Shown: positions 50,254 through 59,547, numbered from the stretch's first letter. The stretch is 64,000 bases of DNA from Oceanobacillus sp. HTM 045 (GCA_009733745.1 WNWL01000009.1:1-64000), one strand, 5' to 3'. Notes: generated from the letters alone by a model not told the origin. Numbers and translations: made by a program.

Positions 50254-51780
50254 TCAGGCGGGGCGCTGATCGTCCGCCCGCGCCGATGCGCGGCGGCGGC
50301 GAATGGCCCTGACGAGGACGCTGACCCAGAGCAGGATCACCGCGCAGCCGAGCACGGCGGCGATGGGGCGGTCGAAGAACGCGGTGAGATCGCCGCCCGA
50401 CTTGATCATCGAGGTCAGGAAGGTCCGCTCCAGCATCCCGCCGAGGACGAGGCCGAGGATGATCGGCGCGATGGGGAAGCCGTTCTCCTCCAGCACCCAG
50501 CCGATCAGACCGATCGCCAGCATCAGGACGATGCCGAAGGGCGAGTTCGTCAGCGCGAAGGAGCCGACGATGCAGAAGGTCAGGATCAGCGGCAGCAGGA
50601 TCTGCCGGGGCACGGTCAGGAGTCCGCGCGCCAGCTTCACCGTCGACCAGCCGAGCGGCACCATGACGATGATCGCCAGGATGAAGATCATGAAGACGGC
50701 GTAGATGATCTGCGGGGTATGCAGGAAGACGGTCGGGCCGGGGTTGATGCCCTTCATGTAGAGCACGCCGATCACGATGGCGGTGATGCTGTCGCCGGGG
50801 ATGCCGAAGACCAGCGCCGGGATCCACGAGCCGCCGACCGCGGCGTTGTTGGCGGCGGAGGAATCGACCAGCCCTTCAACGTGGCCCTCGCCGTATTTCT
50901 CCGGCTCGCGGGAGGAGCGTTTCGAGATCGCATAGGCCATCCAAGCGGCGATGTCGGCGCCCGCGCCGGGCAGCGCGCCGATGAAGGTGCCGAGCGTGGA
51001 ACTGCGCAGGATGTTCTTGGGGAAGCGGAAAATGACCCGCCCGATCCCGGCGAAGAGCGGGCCCGAGGTGGGCGGTACCTGCGGCAGCGGGTCGGCGGCG
51101 TTCAGCCGGATCGCGCCGCGCAGGATCTCGCCGATGGCGAAGAGGCCGATCATGGCCGGGACGAACTCGATCCCCGCCAGCAGGTCGACGCTGCCGAAGG
51201 TGAAGCGTGGCGTGCCCGAGGCCGGGTCGAGGCCCATGGTCGCCAGCGCCAGCCCGAGGAAGAGCGAGATGGACGCCTTCAGCGGGTCGCCCGAGGAGAT
51301 GAAGATCGCGCAGGAAAGCCCGAGAGTGGCCAGCCAGAAATACTCGAAGGAGGTGAACTTCAGCGCGAACTCGGCGAGCAGCGGCGCCGCGAGGATCAGC
51401 ACCGCCACCCCGAACAGCCCGCCGATGGCGGAGACGGCGAGGCATGTGCCGAGGCTGAGGTTCAGCTTGCCGGCCAGCGCGAGCCTGTGGCTGTCCTCCA
51501 CGTAGGCGGCGGAGGCGGGGGTTCCCGGCATTCGCAGGAGCGCGCCGGGGATGTCGCCGGCGAAGATCGCCATGCCGCTCGCCGTGACGATGGCGGCGAT
51601 GGCGGGGATCGGGTCCATGAAGAAGGTGACCGGCACGAGCAGCGCAGTGGCCATCGTCGCGGTCAGGCCCGGCATCGCGCCGACGAACATGCCGAAGGCG
51701 CCGGCGCAGATGACGACCAGCAGCACTTCCAGCGTGAAGACCAGCTCGGCGGCCTGCGAGAGGATTGCGAAGGAAACCAT
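50254..51780 (-). CDS. tctA: Tripartite tricarboxylate transporter, large permease TctA (second system)
   Basis: 508-residue polytopic permease with both TctA signatures: A-M-P-G-L-T-A-T-M-A near residue 38 and G-A-L-P-G-A-G-A-D-I-A-A-W near residue 255. Divergent enough in sequence from the first TctA (5650-7161) to be a distinct system rather than a recent duplicate. Its start directly abuts the tctB stop (51780/51781). Substrate unknown; the aldolase and Gfo/Idh genes downstream of the promoter suggest a sugar acid. Confidence 0.9.
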   Translation of the reverse strand: MVSFAILSQAAELVFTLEVLLVVICAGAFGMFVGAMPGLTATMATALLVPVTFFMDPIPAIAAIVTASGMAIFAGDIPGALLRMPGTPASAAYVEDSHRLALAGKLNLSLGTCLAVSAIGGLFGVAVLILAAPLLAEFALKFTSFEYFWLATLGLSCAIFISSGDPLKASISLFLGLALATMGLDPASGTPRFTFGSVDLLAGIEFVPAMIGLFAIGEILRGAIRLNAADPLPQVPPTSGPLFAGIGRVIFRFPKNILRSSTLGTFIGALPGAGADIAAWMAYAISKRSSREPEKYGEGHVEGLVDSSAANNAAVGGSWIPALVFGIPGDSITAIVIGVLYMKGINPGPTVFLHTPQIIYAVFMIFILAIIVMVPLGWSTVKLARGLLTVPRQILLPLILTFCIVGSFALTNSPFGIVLMLAIGLIGWVLEENGFPIAPIILGLVLGGMLERTFLTSMIKSGGDLTAFFDRPIAAVLGCAVILLWVSVLVRAIRRRRASARADDQRPA

Positions 51781-52251
51781 TCAGAGGATCCCGACCAGAA
51801 TGCCGCGGGGCAGTGGCACCTTGAGGACCGAGGCGAAGAAGAACCAGCAGACCGCCGTGCCCGCGAGGGCGACCGGCACCGCGATCACCACGCGCACCCG
51901 GAACCACAGGAACAGCGCGGTCAGGCAGAAGATCGAGACGGGGATGAACCCGACATGGGGGCTGACGAGGATGTGGGCGAGCGCCGTGCCCACCACCAGC
52001 AGGGCGGCGACGAAGCCGGAGCGGGTCCGCAGCGCCTCGACCGGCGCGGCCCAGGTGCCGCCTTGCCCGGAGAGAAGGTCCCGCAGAACCAGGAACACGC
52101 CGGTGAGCACGAAGCCGGCGCCGAGGATGCTCGGCAGCAGCGAGGCGCCATAGGGCTGGCCCGGGAAGGACGGGAAACCGGATGCCTGGTACAGCATGAA
52201 CAGGCCGAGGCAGGCAAAGAGCCCGCCGAAGATCGCGTCGCGAATGCGCAT
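51781..52251 (-). CDS. tctB: Tripartite tricarboxylate transporter, small permease TctB (second system)
   Basis: 156-residue membrane protein of normal TctB length with four hydrophobic segments (about residues 7-25, 42-60, 82-102, 110-150). Lies between tctC and tctA. Preceded by a strong stem-loop at 52268-52300. Confidence 0.85.
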   Translation of the reverse strand: MRIRDAIFGGLFACLGLFMLYQASGFPSFPGQPYGASLLPSILGAGFVLTGVFLVLRDLLSGQGGTWAAPVEALRTRSGFVAALLVVGTALAHILVSPHVGFIPVSIFCLTALFLWFRVRVVIAVPVALAGTAVCWFFFASVLKVPLPRGILVGIL

Positions 52252-52267
52252 GATGTCATCCCCGCGG

Positions 52268-52300
52268 TCCGGGAGCGGGGCGGAGCGCCCCCCTCCCGGA
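52268..52300 (-). terminator. Stem-loop between second tctC and tctB
   Basis: TCCGGGAG-C-GGGGCG (52268-52282) pairs with CGCCCC-C-CTCCCGGA (52286-52300) over 14 positions with one C-C mismatch and a 3-nt loop. Same position as the stem-loop of the first tct operon (7976-8001). Confidence 0.6.
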
Positions 52301-52317
52301 TGCTTCGGTGCAGGAGG

Positions 52318-53310
52318 TCAGCCCGCGGCGAGACCGGCGGCCTTCAGCGCGCCGGACATTACCTCGTCGGTCTTGGCCATCATCTCCGCATGGGCGGCGG
52401 GGTCGAGATAGTGGATGCCGAAGCCGCGGTTGTTCATGAACTCCACGAATTCCGGGTCCACCGCGATCTCGGCCAGCGCGGCGGAGATGGCGTCGGCCGC
52501 CTCCGCGTCCATGCCCTTCGGCCCGCAGATGCCGCGCCACGCGGCGAGCGAGAAGTCGCCGCCCGATTCCTTCAGGGTCGGGACGTCGGGATGCGAGGGT
52601 GCGCGCTCCTCGGCCATCAGGGCGAGGTTCACGGCGCGGCCGGCATCCACCATGCCCTTGGTCTCGGCGAGCGAGACGGTCACGAGGTCGACGCCGCCGG
52701 CGACGAGGTCCTGCAGCGCGGGCGCGGCGCCCTCGGAGGGGACCCAGGTCACGTGGTCCGGGGCGAGGTCCATCGACAGCAGCCAGCCGATCAGCGCGAG
52801 GTGCCAGATGCCGCCCTGGCCGGTGCCGGAGGCCTTGAAGGTGCCCGGCTCGGAGGCCTTGATCGCCTCGGCAAGGCTGGCAATGTCCTGGTAGTCGCTC
52901 TCGGAAGAGACGGTCACGCCCGCGCTGTCGGCGTTCATCAGGCCGAGCGGGGTGTAGTCCGTCGAGGTCAGCTCGGTCAGGCCGACATGGTGCATCATCG
53001 CGATTTCAACGGTGACGAGGCCGAGCGTGTAGCCGTCGGGCTCCGCGGTGGCGATGGCGGAATGGCCGACCACGCCCGACCCGCCGGTGCGGTTCACGAC
53101 GTTGAAGGTGCTGCCGAGGCGCTTCTCCAGCAGGGCCGCGATCATCCGGCCGGTGGCATCGGTGCCGCCGCCCGCGCCCCAGGGCACGATCACGGTGACG
53201 GGGCGGTCGGGATAGGCGGCGAAGGCCGATCCCGGCGCAAGCGCCAGTGCGCCCGTTGCCGCGCCCCCGGCAAGTACCCCCCGGCGGGTGAATGGAACCG
53301 ATCTGGTCAT
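52318..53310 (-). CDS. tctC: Tripartite tricarboxylate transporter substrate-binding protein TctC (second system)
   Basis: 330-residue solute receptor. A Tat-like signal (T-R-R-G-V-L-A-G-G) precedes the hydrophobic A-A-T-G-A-L-A-L-A segment; the mature part begins with A-Y-P-D-R-P-V-T-V-I-V-P-W-G-A-G-G-G-T-D, the Bug/TctC pocket motif. First gene of tctC-tctB-tctA. It lies 65 bp downstream of the DapA-like gene on the same strand and may share its promoter. Confidence 0.9.
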   Translation of the reverse strand: MTRSVPFTRRGVLAGGAATGALALAPGSAFAAYPDRPVTVIVPWGAGGGTDATGRMIAALLEKRLGSTFNVVNRTGGSGVVGHSAIATAEPDGYTLGLVTVEIAMMHHVGLTELTSTDYTPLGLMNADSAGVTVSSESDYQDIASLAEAIKASEPGTFKASGTGQGGIWHLALIGWLLSMDLAPDHVTWVPSEGAAPALQDLVAGGVDLVTVSLAETKGMVDAGRAVNLALMAEERAPSHPDVPTLKESGGDFSLAAWRGICGPKGMDAEAADAISAALAEIAVDPEFVEFMNNRGFGIHYLDPAAHAEMMAKTDEVMSGALKAAGLAAG

Positions 53311-53375
53311 GGTGATGCTCCTCCCTGTTGAGCAAGTTTGTATTCGTTCTTTCGTCTGGCAGGGGCGCGCCGCTC

Positions 53376-54311
53376 TCAGGCGGCTTGGACGGCCCCGTGA
53401 CGGCGTTCTGCAGCCAGCAGGTCTTTCGCAGCCTGCGCGATCTCGTATCGGTTGTCATCCGAAAGCGCACTCGACGGCGCGAGGATCGGCCCCATCTCCG
53501 CCAGTCCGGATAGGCCGATCGCCTCGTGCAGCACGCGGATCTCGTTGATCCGGCCGCGAAGGGCTTCGAGGGGCAGGAAGGGCGCGAGGTATTCCTCCGC
53601 CTTCGCATGGTCGCCCGCCTTGAGCGCCGCGAGCATCGACATCGAGAGGGACGGCGCGATGCAGACGCAGCCGGCGGTATAGGCCGCGAGCCCGTAGTCG
53701 CGCATGTGCGCGATGGCAGGCGGTTCGCCGAAGCCGGAGATCACCCGGTCCGCGCCGATGGCAGAGACGATGTCGTCGAGATAGGTGTCGCGCATACCGT
53801 CGCTGCGCGGCACGGCGTATTTCACGCCGAAGACCGCGCCCTCGGAGGCGAGCGCCTCCAGGCTGGCGGGAGCGATGTAGCCGTCGGTCTTGATGTAGAC
53901 GAGCAGTTGCACGCCGCTCTCCGCGCTGAAACGGCGGAGCGCGTCGCAACTGCCTTCCTCCGTCCGCGGTGGGATCATCGGCAGGAGAAGCGCCACGGGG
54001 AACTGCCGGTCGCGCAGGATCGCGGCCTGGTCCACCAGCTTGCCGCCATCGGAGCCGACCGAGGGCAGGAGCCACGTGTCGGCGGCGCAGAGGGCTTCGA
54101 GCCGGTCCAGCCAATCGGCATAGGCGCTCATCGGCCAGTGATGGGCCAGCGCGTTGCCGCCGTAGAGCAGCGTGGTCACGCCGCCTCCCTCCAGATGCCG
54201 GATCAGCGCGCCGTTGGCGGCGTCGTCGAATGCGCCGTCGCCGGTCCGCGCCAGCGGCGGGACGGCCATGACCGATGCGGCGAGGTCTGAGGGGGATACT
54301 TCGGTTCGCAT
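53376..54311 (-). CDS. DapA/dihydrodipicolinate synthase-family aldolase or lyase
   Basis: 311-residue N-acetylneuraminate lyase superfamily protein, TIM barrel of typical size. The Schiff-base lysine is probably in V-F-G-V-K-Y-A (sixth strand) and the G-G-N-A-L-A-H-H region takes the place of the G-T-T-G-E motif, which is not canonical. Lysine biosynthesis is unlikely; it more probably cleaves or dehydrates a keto sugar acid taken up by the adjacent transporter. Divergent from the Gfo/Idh gene. Confidence 0.85.
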   Translation of the reverse strand: MRTEVSPSDLAASVMAVPPLARTGDGAFDDAANGALIRHLEGGGVTTLLYGGNALAHHWPMSAYADWLDRLEALCAADTWLLPSVGSDGGKLVDQAAILRDRQFPVALLLPMIPPRTEEGSCDALRRFSAESGVQLLVYIKTDGYIAPASLEALASEGAVFGVKYAVPRSDGMRDTYLDDIVSAIGADRVISGFGEPPAIAHMRDYGLAAYTAGCVCIAPSLSMSMLAALKAGDHAKAEEYLAPFLPLEALRGRINEIRVLHEAIGLSGLAEMGPILAPSSALSDDNRYEIAQAAKDLLAAERRHGAVQAA

Positions 54312-54362
54312 GGCGGCGGCTCCAGCAGGTCAGGTTGCGGCATCACTAGTCGAGGCGAAAGG

Positions 54363-54390
54363 ATTGGTCAAGAGTTGTTAGATTGGTAAA
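54363..54390. promoter_or_regulatory. ATTGGT direct repeats in divergent promoter
   Basis: ATTGGTCAA (54363-54371) and ATTGGTAAA (54382-54390) are direct copies 19 bp apart, in the gap between the DapA-like and Gfo/Idh genes. ATTGGT is the half-site of UxuR/KdgR-like GntR regulators of sugar acid use, and a FadR-type GntR gene follows Gfo/Idh. Candidate binding sites. Confidence 0.4.
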
Positions 54391-54429
54391 AATGGGTTAG
54401 CCGAAGTTCGGATCATCCTCGGGGGAAGC

Positions 54430-55425
54430 ATGAGCAATCTCAGGGTCGCCGTGGCAGGAGCGGGTGCGATCAGCGAGTTCCATCTCCACGGCTGGAAGGC
54501 GCAGGAGGGGGTGGAGCTTTGCGCGATCTGCGACCCGGACGAGGGCCGGGCCGCCGCCCGGGCGGCGGAGTTCGGCATCGCCCGTACCTTCACCGATACG
54601 GAGGAGATGCTGAGGGCGGTCGCGCCCGATGCGGTCGACATCATCACCCCCGTCGGAACCCACGCGCCGCTGGTGCGCCTCGCCGCCGATCTCGGCATCC
54701 ACGTCATGTGCCAGAAGCCGATGACGCCGACAGTCGCGGAGGCGGAGGCGCTGATTGCCGACGTGGGCGAGCGCGTGCGTTTCATGGTGCACGAGAACTA
54801 CCGGTTCCGCCCGCACTACGCCGAAGTCGCCGCGCGCGTGAAGGCAGGGGAGGTCGGCAACGTGCGCCACGCGCGGCTGACGGTGCGATCTTCCTCCATG
54901 ATGGACTATCCGGGGCGAACGCCCTTCCTGCTCGGGCGGCAGCCCTATCTCGCCACGTTCGAGCGGTTGCTGGTCTTCGAGATCCTGATCCACCATCTCG
55001 ACGCGCTGCGCGCGATACTGGGTGAGATGAGCGTGGAGAGCGCGTCGTTCGACCGGGTGAACCCCGGCCTGAGCGGCGAGGACGCGGCCATCGTCCGTCT
55101 GCGCGAAGCCTTCGGCGCGGTGGTCGTGGTCGACGCGAACATCTCGGCGCTGGGATACCCGCCATTGCCGATCGACCGGCTGGAGATCCTCGGCGACGGC
55201 GACACGCTGGTGCTCGACGGCGCGGAGCTGCGGCTCCTGTCGCGGAAGGATCCCGTCACGGTCCACGATCTGAAGGCCAACTACCAGGCGTGTTTCACCG
55301 GCGCGGTCAGCGAATTCGTCAACGGTTTGCGGACGGGCGCGCCGTTTGCCACCGACAGGCTGGACAATATCGAGACGCTGCGCCTGATGGAGGCTATCTA
55401 TCGGATCGCGGGCGCCGGTACCTGA
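54430..55425 (+). CDS. Gfo/Idh/MocA-family oxidoreductase
   Basis: 331-residue NAD(P)-dependent oxidoreductase: Rossmann N terminus V-A-V-A-G-A-G-A-I-S-E-F-H (residues 6-18), the family's lysine in C-Q-K-P-M-T-P-T, and an alpha/beta C-terminal domain with H-H-L-D-A-L-R. Oxidises or epimerises a sugar, inositol or sugar-acid derivative. GTG-start regulator gene follows 20 bp later, and the DapA-like/tctCBA operon is divergent: together a likely sugar acid catabolic unit. Confidence 0.9.
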   Translation: MSNLRVAVAGAGAISEFHLHGWKAQEGVELCAICDPDEGRAAARAAEFGIARTFTDTEEMLRAVAPDAVDIITPVGTHAPLVRLAADLGIHVMCQKPMTPTVAEAEALIADVGERVRFMVHENYRFRPHYAEVAARVKAGEVGNVRHARLTVRSSSMMDYPGRTPFLLGRQPYLATFERLLVFEILIHHLDALRAILGEMSVESASFDRVNPGLSGEDAAIVRLREAFGAVVVVDANISALGYPPLPIDRLEILGDGDTLVLDGAELRLLSRKDPVTVHDLKANYQACFTGAVSEFVNGLRTGAPFATDRLDNIETLRLMEAIYRIAGAGT

Positions 55426-55445
55426 GGGCAATCGAGGACAGCAAG

Positions 55446-56150
55446 GTGGAAGCATCCAATCCGGGCAGCGAACCGAACCTGGCGGACCAGGTCTACGACC
55501 GCCTGCTTCGGGAGATCATCGACGGTGTCTACGCCACGGGCACGCGGCTGCCGCCGGAGGAGAAGCTGGCGAAGGCGGTCGGCGTGTCCCGGCCGATCCT
55601 ACGGGCCGCGCTGGCGCGGCTGCGCGACGACGGCATCGTCAGCACGCGGCAGGGCTCGGGCAACTACGTCGCCCGCCGGCCGGAAAGCTCGGTCGGGGCG
55701 ATCGTGCCGCTCAACTCGATCTCGGACATCCAGCGATGCTACGAGTTCAGGATCGACCTCGAGCCCCATTGCGCCGGCTGGGCGGCGCAACGGCGGACCG
55801 ATGCGCAGGTCGATGAGCTCTCCCGCGCCATCGAGCGGTTCAACCGCACATACCTGGCGCAGGAGCCCGGCGCCGAGGCGGATCTCGAGATCCACCTCGT
55901 CATCGCGCGCAGCACGGCGAACCCGTTCCATGTCTCCGCGATGGAATCCATGGCCCGCCAGATTGCCTTCGGGATGCATCTCTCGCGCAGTCTGACCCTG
56001 CGCGCCGCGGAACACCGGAACAGCCTCGTCGAAGCCGAGCACCGCGCGATCTTCGAGGCGATCAGGGACAGGAACGCGGAAGCCGCCCACGCCGCGATGG
56101 CCGCCCACCTGATCGGCGCCCGCGACAGGATGTTCGTCGGCGACGGGTGA
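55446..56150 (+). CDS. GntR-family regulator (FadR/FCD subfamily), GTG start
   Basis: 234-residue regulator: winged helix-turn-helix in residues ~10-78 (P-P-E-E-K-L-A-K-A-V-G-V-S-R-P-I-L-R; wing T-R-Q-G-S-G-N-Y-V) and FCD effector domain in ~90-225. No ATG exists at the right place; GTG 55446 preceded by GAGG gives the natural N terminus VEASNPGSEPNLADQVYDR (read as Met). The frame is open upstream only as out-of-frame translation of the Gfo/Idh gene. Probably controls the divergent DapA-like/tctCBA and Gfo/Idh transcripts. Confidence 0.85.
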   Translation: MEASNPGSEPNLADQVYDRLLREIIDGVYATGTRLPPEEKLAKAVGVSRPILRAALARLRDDGIVSTRQGSGNYVARRPESSVGAIVPLNSISDIQRCYEFRIDLEPHCAGWAAQRRTDAQVDELSRAIERFNRTYLAQEPGAEADLEIHLVIARSTANPFHVSAMESMARQIAFGMHLSRSLTLRAAEHRNSLVEAEHRAIFEAIRDRNAEAAHAAMAAHLIGARDRMFVGDG

Positions 56151-56248
56151 CGGTGGGGGCGGGACAGAAATGCGAAGAAAGCCGCTCTACTTGTCGAGTG
56201 CGCGAGGTTTGAGAGCTGCCCGCATTTCGATCCCTTGATAGCGCCTCC

Positions 56249-58780
56249 TCACTTCGGTTTCGCTTCGCCCGGTGGTCCGATCTCCGGGGGCAGCAACTCG
56301 CTGGTTTCGATCCCCCGTTTCTCGGCGCTCGCGAGAACCGCTTCCTGCAAGGCCTTGCTGCGGCTCAGCAGCCGCCGGAAACGGGTTTCGTCGAGGACGA
56401 GGAGGGTGGACGGCGCGATGGCGCGGACCTCGGCGCGGCGGGCCTTCTTTACCAGGATCGCCATCTGGCCGAACATCTCGCCGCGGCCAAGCCGCCAGGT
56501 CTGGCCGGCGGCTTCGAGTTCGACCGCGCCCGAGGCGATGAAGTAGACACTCCGGGCCGGGCTTTCCTTGCGGATGATGACTTCGCCCGCGTTCGCGTAC
56601 CGGGTCTGGAACGCGCGGCCGAGCCGTTTCTGGCCGAGGTCGTCGAGATCCGCGAAGAGCGGAAACTGCCGGACGAGTTCGATGCGCTCGAGCGCCAGGT
56701 CGAGACGGGGGCGTTCCTCCGCCGCCACGCGCCGAGCGGCGACATCGGCCATGAGCTTGGTGTAGACCTCGGCGCCGATCAGGCCGTCCTCGCGCATCGC
56801 GGTGTATTCGCGCTCTTCCAGCCGCAGCGCGGTGCGTCGGATGAAGCGGCGCTCCAGTTCCTCGGCGTAACCGGGATACTGGAGGCGAAGCCCTTCCAGC
56901 GCCGTTTCCACCGCTTCTATCCGGCGTGAGAGCAACTCGTGCAGCAGGTCGGCCAGCCTCCGGCCGTGGATGCGCCGGATCCGGCCGTCGATAAATGCGC
57001 CGAGATCCCGCAGGACCAGGCGCTGCGACAGGAGGAGTTCGAAGCGGTCCGCCGTCATCCGGGCGAGGAGGCCCGGCAGCCGAAGCCTGCTGTGCAGCAA
57101 GCCCGCGACCCGGAATGCGCGCCCGTAGGCGACGCTGCGCCGCGCGGCGCGGTTGTAGCCCATGCGGCCGCCGGTGCGCGTGCCCTCGATCAGGCGATCC
57201 GCGTCCGACAGGACCTGCTCGGCCATGCGTGACGAGATCGTGCGTTCGCGTACCCGGGCGAGGATCGTGTCGCGCTCGTGACCGGCGAGCGCGATCAGGC
57301 CGAGGGTCACCCGGTCGCGGTCGAGGATGTCGGCGCTGTCCTCGGCCGTGCGGACCGCATCGTCCAGCCGTTCGCCGAAGCGCTTGGCCTCGGAGCGCAC
57401 GATTTCCTGGCTGAGCTCGTAGTTCTCGGTCGTGCGGGCCACGTCCTCGCGCACGGTCTGGAGGGCCACGGCGACCACCTGCCGGGAGAGCGCCTCGTCG
57501 ATCGGGGAGAGCCGGTCCAGCCCGAGCCGGCCGATGATCCATCGCAGCGTCGTACCCTGCACGATCAGCGTGAAGAGCACGAAACCCGTGGCGAGGATGC
57601 CGACGACCCGCTGGATGCCGTCCGGCACCCGGAAGCTCTCGGTTACCGCGAGCGCGAGCGCGAGGGTCACGGCCCCCCTCAGCCCGCCCCAGAGGATCGC
57701 GGCCCGGTAGGGCCGTTCGACCGTCGGAGAGATACGCAGGACGGTCAGGAGCGGCAGGAGCCCGAACAGGATCACCGCGCGGGCGGCAATGGCGGCGAGG
57801 ACGACCACGCCGATCAGCACGAAATCCTCGACCCTGACCTCTTCGAGCAGCCGCGGGATCAGGAACGCGGCCAGGATGAAGATCAGCGCCCCGGCCCAGT
57901 GGGCAAGCACGTCCCACAGCTCGCGGAGGTTGCTCCATGCCTGCGGTGGCAGCCGCCCGGGGCCGGTCAGGTTCAGGGTCAGCCCCGCAGCGACGACCGC
58001 GATCACGCCCGATGCGCCGATGCTCTGCTCCGCGCCGATATAGGCGAGATAGGGCAGGGCGACCGAGATCGTGATCTGCGCGAGTTCGTGGCGGATGAAC
58101 AGACCCATGATCCAGACCACGATACGCGCCGCCAGCCAGCCGACGAACGCGCCGCCCGCGATCAGGACCGGAAACTGGGCCAGCGCGTCGGAGAGGTTCG
58201 GGTTCGGGACGCCGAGCATCACGAAGCCCATGAATAGGCCGAAAAGCGCGATGGCTGCGGCGTCGTTGAGAAGGCTCTCGCCCTCGATGATCCGCGCAAG
58301 CCGCCGTGGCGCCGAGATCGACCGGAAGATCGAGACCACCGCCGACGGGTCGGTCGTGGAGACGATGGCGCCGATCAGCAGGCAGGCCGCGAGGGGCAGG
58401 GCGCTCGCCCAGTGCAGCGCGTAGCCGACGCTCAGTGTCGCGACCACGACGGCCACGACCGCCAGGACGAGGATCGGCACCCAGTCGTCCATCATCCGGC
58501 GCAGGTTCATCCCCAGCGTTGCCTGGAAAAGGAGCGTGGGGAGAAAGACATAGAGGAAGACATTGGAGCGGATCGGGAGCCCGAGGATCGCCTCGGCCAC
58601 CGGGTTCAGGGCATCCGTCAGGTCCGTTTGCAGGAAGAAGATCGCGCCGGCGCCGATCATCACGCCGAGGACGGCGAGGATCACGCTGTAGGGCAGGCGC
58701 AGACGCGCGGCGAGCGGTTCCGCTGCTCCGATCACGAGGAACAGCGATGCAATGACGGTGGTGACGAGAACAATGTCCAT
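56249..58780 (-). CDS. CPA1-type Na+/H+ antiporter with cyclic-nucleotide-binding domain
   Basis: 843-residue membrane protein. Residues 1-~400: NhaP/CPA1 exchanger with about twelve membrane helices and the motif E-S-L-L-N-D-A-A-A-I-A-L. Middle ~400-700: long cytoplasmic helical region rich in Arg/Glu. C-terminal ~700-820: cNMP-binding domain (L-F-A-D-L-D-D-L-G, V-I-I-R-K-E-S-P-A-R-S-V-Y-F-I, R-L-G-R-G-E-M-F-G). Resembles SOS1-like and CvrA-like antiporters regulated by a cytosolic ligand. Start taken at ATG 58778-58780; an in-frame ATG 15 codons upstream is less likely because the membrane segment starts at MDIVLV. Confidence 0.88.
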   Translation of the reverse strand: MDIVLVTTVIASLFLVIGAAEPLAARLRLPYSVILAVLGVMIGAGAIFFLQTDLTDALNPVAEAILGLPIRSNVFLYVFLPTLLFQATLGMNLRRMMDDWVPILVLAVVAVVVATLSVGYALHWASALPLAACLLIGAIVSTTDPSAVVSIFRSISAPRRLARIIEGESLLNDAAAIALFGLFMGFVMLGVPNPNLSDALAQFPVLIAGGAFVGWLAARIVVWIMGLFIRHELAQITISVALPYLAYIGAEQSIGASGVIAVVAAGLTLNLTGPGRLPPQAWSNLRELWDVLAHWAGALIFILAAFLIPRLLEEVRVEDFVLIGVVVLAAIAARAVILFGLLPLLTVLRISPTVERPYRAAILWGGLRGAVTLALALAVTESFRVPDGIQRVVGILATGFVLFTLIVQGTTLRWIIGRLGLDRLSPIDEALSRQVVAVALQTVREDVARTTENYELSQEIVRSEAKRFGERLDDAVRTAEDSADILDRDRVTLGLIALAGHERDTILARVRERTISSRMAEQVLSDADRLIEGTRTGGRMGYNRAARRSVAYGRAFRVAGLLHSRLRLPGLLARMTADRFELLLSQRLVLRDLGAFIDGRIRRIHGRRLADLLHELLSRRIEAVETALEGLRLQYPGYAEELERRFIRRTALRLEEREYTAMREDGLIGAEVYTKLMADVAARRVAAEERPRLDLALERIELVRQFPLFADLDDLGQKRLGRAFQTRYANAGEVIIRKESPARSVYFIASGAVELEAAGQTWRLGRGEMFGQMAILVKKARRAEVRAIAPSTLLVLDETRFRRLLSRSKALQEAVLASAEKRGIETSELLPPEIGPPGEAKPK

Positions 58781-58995
58781 AAGCCTGAAATAGTGAGAAA
58801 AACCGGCGGAGGGAATCTGTTGCAATACGCATCTGGAAAAAGGGTGCGGCAGCCTGCCGGGGCCGGCGTGGTTGGGGCGCGAAACTCCCGGTCAGCGGGG
58901 GTCCGCAATCGCTTTGATCGCCCCGCCTATGGTGTTATTTTTTCGCGAATGGACGTTGCGCGCCGAGTGGCGCTCGTGACGGGGTGAATCCGGAA

Positions 58996-59547
58996 ATGTT
59001 GCGGGCTGACCGACCTTCGCGTCCCTCCGAGGAGCTGGCCGACCGTCGCGGCTGGACGGGTCCGACCTATGCCAACGGGGTTCTGACTGCCGAACTGGCC
59101 GAGTTCTGCCAGAGCGGGGTCAGCGTCGTGATGGCCAGCCGGGACGAGGCGGGGTCCCCGCTGGTCGCCCGTGGCCTCGCCTGCCGGATCGACGGGGAAG
59201 GGCGGGTCCGCGTGATGTACCGCGAGCCGCCGAACACCGCCTTCCAGGATGCCATTGCCGCCGGTGCGCCGATCGCCGTGACGTTCACGCGACCCTACTC
59301 GCACCGGTCGATCCAGTTGAAGGCACGCCGGGCCGACCTGGTGCGGCCCGCACCGCCCGACGGCCCGGCGACGCTGGTGCAGACCAGGGTATTCCGCGAC
59401 GAACTGGTGGGTGTCGGTCACGACGAGCCATTCCCCGGCTTCTATACGCATTTCGAGCCGCACGAGTTGGCGGCGCTGGAATTCCTGCCCGAGAGCGCCT
59501 TCGTGCAGACGCCCGGGCCTAGCGCGGGGAGCGCGCTCGAGCCATGA
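58996..59547 (+). CDS. Pyridoxamine 5'-phosphate oxidase-like (flavin-binding) protein
   Basis: 183-residue PPOX/split-barrel protein: a beta-barrel that binds FMN or F420. Core strands V-S-V-V-M-A-S-R-D-E-A-G-S-P and R-V-R-V-M-Y are recognisable. I use ATG 58996, with GGGGTG upstream; GTG 58984 in the same frame is an alternative. Its stop overlaps the start of the PPOX-GAF gene by four bases (ATGA at 59544). Substrate unknown; the pair may form one functional unit. Confidence 0.75.
   Translation: MLRADRPSRPSEELADRRGWTGPTYANGVLTAELAEFCQSGVSVVMASRDEAGSPLVARGLACRIDGEGRVRVMYREPPNTAFQDAIAAGAPIAVTFTRPYSHRSIQLKARRADLVRPAPPDGPATLVQTRVFRDELVGVGHDEPFPGFYTHFEPHELAALEFLPESAFVQTPGPSAGSALEP

Noticed and set aside
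50101-53331. 1076-codon + strand open frame opposite the second tct operon
   Set aside because: It is antisense to three genes with strong family matches, is Arg/Asp/Gly/His-rich and has no domain; long antisense frames are common in such GC-rich coding DNA.
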